Source: an uncultured Eubacteriales bacterium (lineage in GTDB: Bacteria > Bacillota > Clostridia > Oscillospirales > Oscillospiraceae). From it: a stretch of DNA of 64,000 bases. Location: NCBI GenBank assembly GCA_900316745.1, contig ONEB01000011.1:99029-163028 (forward strand), written 5' to 3'. The notes below the pieces were generated by a model. It was not told where the DNA came from. It made no database searches and worked only from the letters and a program-made list of their open reading frames with translations. The position numbers and the translations under genes were made by a program. Shown here in pieces: positions 60,380 through 64,000 of this stretch. The number at the start of each line of letters is the position of its first letter. Within the stretch, counting starts at the first letter, position 1.

Positions 60380-62276
60380 AATGATGGATGGAATGAGTAT
60401 GAATTTAGAGCAAGCGAATATGGACAAGCTGCGCGCTGTGTTTCCGGAATGCTTTGCAGAGGGCAAGCTGGATATTGACAAGCTGCTTGCTCTGTGTGGC
60501 GAGTATATCGGTAACGATTTTGAAAAGTACAAGTTCGAGTGGAAGGGAAAGGCGGAGTGCCTGAAGCTGGCACAGAAGCGCTCTACCGGCACGCTGCGTC
60601 CCTGCCCCGAGGAAAGTGTAGACTGGGATACCACCCAGAATCTGTACATCGAGGGCGACAATCTGGAGGTGCTGAAGCTCCTGCAGACCGCCTACTACCG
60701 GAAGGTGAAGATGATCTATATCGATCCTCCCTACAACACCGGCAACGATTTTGTCTATGCGGACGATTTTGCCGATCCTATGGCTCGTTATAAGGAAGTG
60801 ACCCAGCAAACAACAAAGTCTAACCCTGAAACCATGGGCCGTTTCCATACCAACTGGCTGAATATGATGTACCCCAGACTGAGACTGGCAGCAAACCTTC
60901 TGCGGGATGATGGTGTTATATTTATTTCGGTGGATGAGCACGAAGAACACAACTTGCGTAAGGTGTGTGACGAAGTGTTTGGAGAAGAGCACTTTATTGC
61001 AAGTGTTGCGGTAGTCAACAATTTGAAGGGTCGAAGCGATGATAAGTATATTGCAACAGCGCATGAGTGGCTTTTAATCTATCAAAAAGGAAATTTTGAA
61101 ACTTATGGTGTTCCGATCCCAGAAGAATATGTCGAAGAGTATAACCTTTCTGATGAGAACGGAAGATATCGCTTACAAGGGCTAAGAAAAAGGGGTTCTG
61201 GTGCAAAACGCGAAGATAGACCGAACATGTTTTACCCATTCTATTACAATCCGCAAACAAAAACGCTGACCCTTACCAAAGAGGAAAATGCAATTGAGAT
61301 AATTCCCAAACTATCTGATGGTACAGATGGACGTTGGCGGTGGGGAAAAGATACTGCAATTGAAAGAATCAATGAATTGACAGCACAGTTGGTTGCAGGC
61401 CGAAACGAATATGATATTTTCCAGAAAGACTATCTTTACGAGGGGAAACGCATTAAGCCGAAATCCGTTTGGATAGGATCAGAATTCTCTGCAGAATCAG
61501 GCACATTACAAACAAAGGCACTTATTGGAAAAGGTATTTTCGAAACGCCTAAATCAATCGATCTAATAAAATACTGCTTAGCACAAGCGACAACTGGTGA
61601 CGACATTATACTCGACTTTTTCTCTGGATCAGCAACGACAGCTGATGCTGTTATGAGTCTGAATGCTGAAGATGGTGGTAACCGTAAGTACATTCTTGTC
61701 CAGCTTCCGGAAGTCTGTGACGAGAAGAGTGAGGCAGCAAAGGCTGGTTACAAAAATATCTGCGAAATTGGTAAGGAACGCATTCGCCGTGCAGGTAAAA
61801 AACTGACCGAAACCGATGGACAGATGCAGATTGGAGACAGTGAAAAGAAACCTCTGGATGTAGGCTTCCGTGTGTTCAAGCTGGATTCTTCCAACCTGCA
61901 GACATGGGATGCAACGCCTGTGGACGAGCTGCGTCTGGAAGATCTGCTGAACAGAATGAACACCATGATCAACCGGGTAAAGGCTGACCGCAGCGATCTG
62001 GATATGGTATGCGAGGTCATGCTGAAGTTGGGCGTACCGTTGACTTACTCCGTAAATAAGGTGGCAGTGAACAGCAAGGTTGCCTACACCGTTGGTGATG
62101 ACTGCCTGCTGTTGGTCTGCCTTGCAGCAGACATTACCCCCGAAGATGTAGAAGCAATGGCAGAATATGTCCCGGCGAAGGTCATTATCTCCCGGGATTC
62201 CTTTGCCAACGACACCGCTATGGCCAACGCCTACTATATCCTCCGAGATCGGGGTGTTGAGTTGAAACTCTTGTGA
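60366..62276 (+). CDS. mod: Type III restriction-modification methyltransferase Mod
   Basis: A 636-residue beta-class N6-adenine DNA methyltransferase. Motif IV is MIYIDPPYNTGNDFVYADDF (DPPY at residues 120-123) and motif I LDFFSGSATTADAVMSL lies near residue 416, the beta-class order. Family blocks NLYIEGDNLEVLKLLQ and DDGVIFISVDEHEEHNLRKV are present. The variable region between (about 240-370) would hold the target-recognition domain. The start is ATG 60366 with AAGGGG upstream. In type III systems Mod gives specificity and Res cleaves; here RES lies between them. Confidence 0.93.
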   Translation: MTMPEMMDGMSMNLEQANMDKLRAVFPECFAEGKLDIDKLLALCGEYIGNDFEKYKFEWKGKAECLKLAQKRSTGTLRPCPEESVDWDTTQNLYIEGDNLEVLKLLQTAYYRKVKMIYIDPPYNTGNDFVYADDFADPMARYKEVTQQTTKSNPETMGRFHTNWLNMMYPRLRLAANLLRDDGVIFISVDEHEEHNLRKVCDEVFGEEHFIASVAVVNNLKGRSDDKYIATAHEWLLIYQKGNFETYGVPIPEEYVEEYNLSDENGRYRLQGLRKRGSGAKREDRPNMFYPFYYNPQTKTLTLTKEENAIEIIPKLSDGTDGRWRWGKDTAIERINELTAQLVAGRNEYDIFQKDYLYEGKRIKPKSVWIGSEFSAESGTLQTKALIGKGIFETPKSIDLIKYCLAQATTGDDIILDFFSGSATTADAVMSLNAEDGGNRKYILVQLPEVCDEKSEAAKAGYKNICEIGKERIRRAGKKLTETDGQMQIGDSEKKPLDVGFRVFKLDSSNLQTWDATPVDELRLEDLLNRMNTMINRVKADRSDLDMVCEVMLKLGVPLTYSVNKVAVNSKVAYTVGDDCLLLVCLAADITPEDVEAMAEYVPAKVIISRDSFANDTAMANAYYILRDRGVELKLL

Positions 62277-62287
62277 GGTGAAGCCCA

Positions 62288-63196
62288 ATGAACTTGCGTG
62301 AAGCTCTATACACCATGAACGACATTGAGGACATATGGGTTGAATTTGCCCGTTCTCTGCGTTGGAATAACCGTTTTTTCCCGCCAGAAAGATTCAACCT
62401 TCTATTTAAAGCAATTATTGAAAAAGCACACTACACGGCAGCGGGCGTGTCAACCATGTATAGAGCCCGTATTATAACCCCTTCATTAGTAAAGCAGCTT
62501 AATCTAAAGACAAATGTCGAATTCGAGGAAATAGTCTGGGGAAAAAACGGATTATGCGGATTGCCAGATAAGGAGATGGGTGCCCCTCCAAAGGGGTGCG
62601 CTTCAGCTGGACGCGCCAACCCTGCTGGGATATCTTACTTGTATTTAGCTGACAGCCCCATCACAGCTTGCTCCGAAGTGCGCCCGATTCTCTCCGATTT
62701 GATTTCGGTTGGAGAATTAAAAGTTGCTCCTAACCTTCATCTTGTTGATCTCCGTAATCTTGAAGAGACCTTTGATATTGGAACGCTTGATGGAGGCACA
62801 TGTAAGGATGCTCGGGTATTGGTTTTCTTACAAACCTTATGCAACAGCTTTTCTGAACCGGTTAATACCAAGGATGATCTTGGATATCTGCCTACACAAT
62901 ATATCGCCTCCTATTGGAAACACTTGGGTGCGGATGGTATTATTTTTGACAGTCATATGAATTCCGGAAATAATGGCTACAACATGGTCCTGTTTGATGT
63001 TCAGTCTGCATCGTTTATACCAGATTCTGCCGTTATCTATAGGTGTACCCAAATTCAGTCTGATTTTCAAAATATTTCCTTGGGTACAAGTGACCCAATT
63101 ACTGCAAAAACAAAAGACAGTAGGTTAGAATGGAATAGTAAGGTGATTATAAAGCGCGACATTGCAAATATAAAACGTACATATGGTGGTGAATAA
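62288..63196 (+). CDS. RES-domain protein (probable NAD-degrading toxin family)
   Basis: 302 residues. An N-terminal helical region of about 50 residues precedes the RES fold. The named residues are visible: Arg in STMYRARIITPS (Arg59), Glu in GISYLYLADSPITACSEVRP (Glu130), and Ser in LGADGIIFDSHM (Ser222), with the family block SAGRANPAG before the Glu. RES toxins of Xre-RES toxin-antitoxin modules degrade NAD+. No Xre-type antitoxin is adjacent; its neighbours are mod (11-nt gap) and res (2-nt gap). GAGGTGA precedes the start. Confidence 0.85.
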   Translation: MNLREALYTMNDIEDIWVEFARSLRWNNRFFPPERFNLLFKAIIEKAHYTAAGVSTMYRARIITPSLVKQLNLKTNVEFEEIVWGKNGLCGLPDKEMGAPPKGCASAGRANPAGISYLYLADSPITACSEVRPILSDLISVGELKVAPNLHLVDLRNLEETFDIGTLDGGTCKDARVLVFLQTLCNSFSEPVNTKDDLGYLPTQYIASYWKHLGADGIIFDSHMNSGNNGYNMVLFDVQSASFIPDSAVIYRCTQIQSDFQNISLGTSDPITAKTKDSRLEWNSKVIIKRDIANIKRTYGGE

Positions 63197-63198
63197 CC

Positions 63199-63999
63199 AT
63201 GAAATTAAAATTCAAAAACCAAGACTTCCAGACCGATGCGGTGAATTCGGTTGTAGATCTGTTCGCGGGCATGGCGAAGGGTGTCAATATGTTCCTGGTG
63301 GACGACGGTGCGCAGGTAGCCTGGACAGGTGATCTGGGTGAAGGAAATGCCATTGTAGTGGACGATGATATGCTTCTGCAAAATATGCACACCGTCCAAA
63401 AGCGAAACAATCTCCCTTTGACGGATGCCAACTGGATCGGTCCCAACTTAATTCCGGATGCAGCGCCGCTGGAATACCGGGAGCGTACATTTCCCCAGTT
63501 CTCCATCGAGATGGAAACCGGCACCGGCAAGACCTATGTATATACCAAGACCATCTTTGAGTTGAACCGCAAGTACGGTCTGACCAAGTTTATTATCGTT
63601 GTTCCCTCTGTGGCTATCCGGGAAGGTGTGTATAAGTCCTTTGAGGTGACCAAGGAGCATTTCGGATTGCAGTATGACAATGTTCCTTGCCGTTACTTTA
63701 TCTACAACTCTGCTAAGCTGTCCGATGTGCGCCAGTTTGCTACAAGCGCAAACATCGAGATTATGATCATCAATATTGATGCGTTCAAGAAAGCTGAGAA
63801 TATCATCAATCAGGCGCAGGACAAGCTCAACGGCGACAGCGCTATGCGCTACATCCAGGACACCCATCCCATCGTTATCATTGATGAGCCTCAGAGCGTA
63901 GATTGCAATCGGCGGTGGGCGGCGGCCGCTGATGCGGTGACCAACGGCCGCCCGGCGGTGGTAGCGGCCGGACAGTTTAACCGGTCGCTTTCGGCTTAA
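63199..63999 (+). CDS. res: Type III restriction subunit Res, N-terminal part only (truncated or disrupted)
   Basis: Residues 1-235 match type III Res: NQDFQTDAVNSVVDLFAG, EYRERTFPQFSIEMETGTGK (Walker A METGTGKT at 105-112), and the DEAD-box-like IVIIDEPQSV at 226-234. Full Res proteins run to about 900-1000 residues with a second helicase lobe and a PD-(D/E)XK nuclease. Here, after Asp235 (position 63903), the sequence turns abruptly to Ala/Arg-rich codons of much higher GC and stops at TAA 63999. Either Res is interrupted by another element, or the last 100 bases are a misjoined assembly edge. Confidence 0.8.
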   Translation: MKLKFKNQDFQTDAVNSVVDLFAGMAKGVNMFLVDDGAQVAWTGDLGEGNAIVVDDDMLLQNMHTVQKRNNLPLTDANWIGPNLIPDAAPLEYRERTFPQFSIEMETGTGKTYVYTKTIFELNRKYGLTKFIIVVPSVAIREGVYKSFEVTKEHFGLQYDNVPCRYFIYNSAKLSDVRQFATSANIEIMIINIDAFKKAENIINQAQDKLNGDSAMRYIQDTHPIVIIDEPQSVDCNRRWAAAADAVTNGRPAVVAAGQFNRSLSA

Positions 64000-64000
64000 T

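Noticed and set aside
56862-63999. DISARM or BREX system
   Set aside because: The SNF2 helicase and methylase recall DISARM, but drmA, drmB (DUF1998) and drmC are absent; PglX, PglZ and BrxC of BREX are absent too. Mod/Res are type III.

Overview
The window looks like a chromosome segment of a high-GC gut-type Clostridia (Oscillospiraceae/Ruminococcaceae-like Bacillota) that carries an integrated mobilizable element at its right end. The lineage call is an inference. It rests on the low-GC-type promoters (TTGACA-17-TATAAT) in GC-rich DNA, strong AGGAGG ribosome sites, the Gram-positive hprK-murB-rapZ-yvcK-whiA cluster, a PyrK-dependent PyrD, NfnAB, and a TAXI-type TRAP transporter. I see no rRNA, tRNA, CRISPR array or complete insertion sequence.

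Positions 1-14.6 kb are almost all minus strand: a TAXI TRAP transporter (permease cut by the window edge), two tandem DUF21/CBS membrane proteins, then one long tightly spaced run hprK > murB > rapZ > yvcK > whiA > dnaE > PLP desulfhydrase > a 45-residue protein. From 14.7 to 32.5 kb the plus strand carries rpmB, a solitary VapE-type P-loop protein, a NUDIX hydrolase coupled to an LTA-synthase-like enzyme, a complete eight-gene UMP operon pyrC-carA-carB-pyrK-pyrD-pyrF-pyrE-pyrB, nfnAB, and a zinc-ribbon membrane protein. From 32.5 to 38.4 kb (minus) come an AEC transporter, a three-gene set (HPr-kinase-like protein, radical SAM/SPASM enzyme, membrane protein with seven DG heptads), a PHP phosphatase and thiamine pyrophosphokinase. 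From 38.5 to 47 kb (plus) come trmB-xth-dusB-ECF sigma-anti-sigma, a Fur/Zur-znuA-znuC-znuB zinc operon, and a PTS_EIIC_2 protein behind an 18-bp palindrome. The ychF gene (minus) is broken by a deletion of about 40 nt.

From about 48.1 kb base composition and codon use change (more AT, few CGC/GCG-rich codons). Immediately upstream of ychF lie a tyrosine integrase, an excisionase-like protein, a MobV/Pre-type relaxase with a recognisable oriT-like inverted repeat, and a primase/helicase pair. A divergent AlbA_2-XRE-sigma70 set follows.

The cargo at 56.9-64 kb is the most interesting part. It is an SNF2-family helicase, a two-transmembrane protein, a type III Mod methyltransferase, a RES-domain (NAD-degrading toxin family) protein and the beginning of a type III Res subunit, all on one strand with overlapping or nearly abutting ends. 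I read it as a composite anti-phage island combining restriction-modification with a probable NAD-depleting effector. The Res reading frame leaves the family sequence right after its DEPQ motif, about 100 bases before the window ends.
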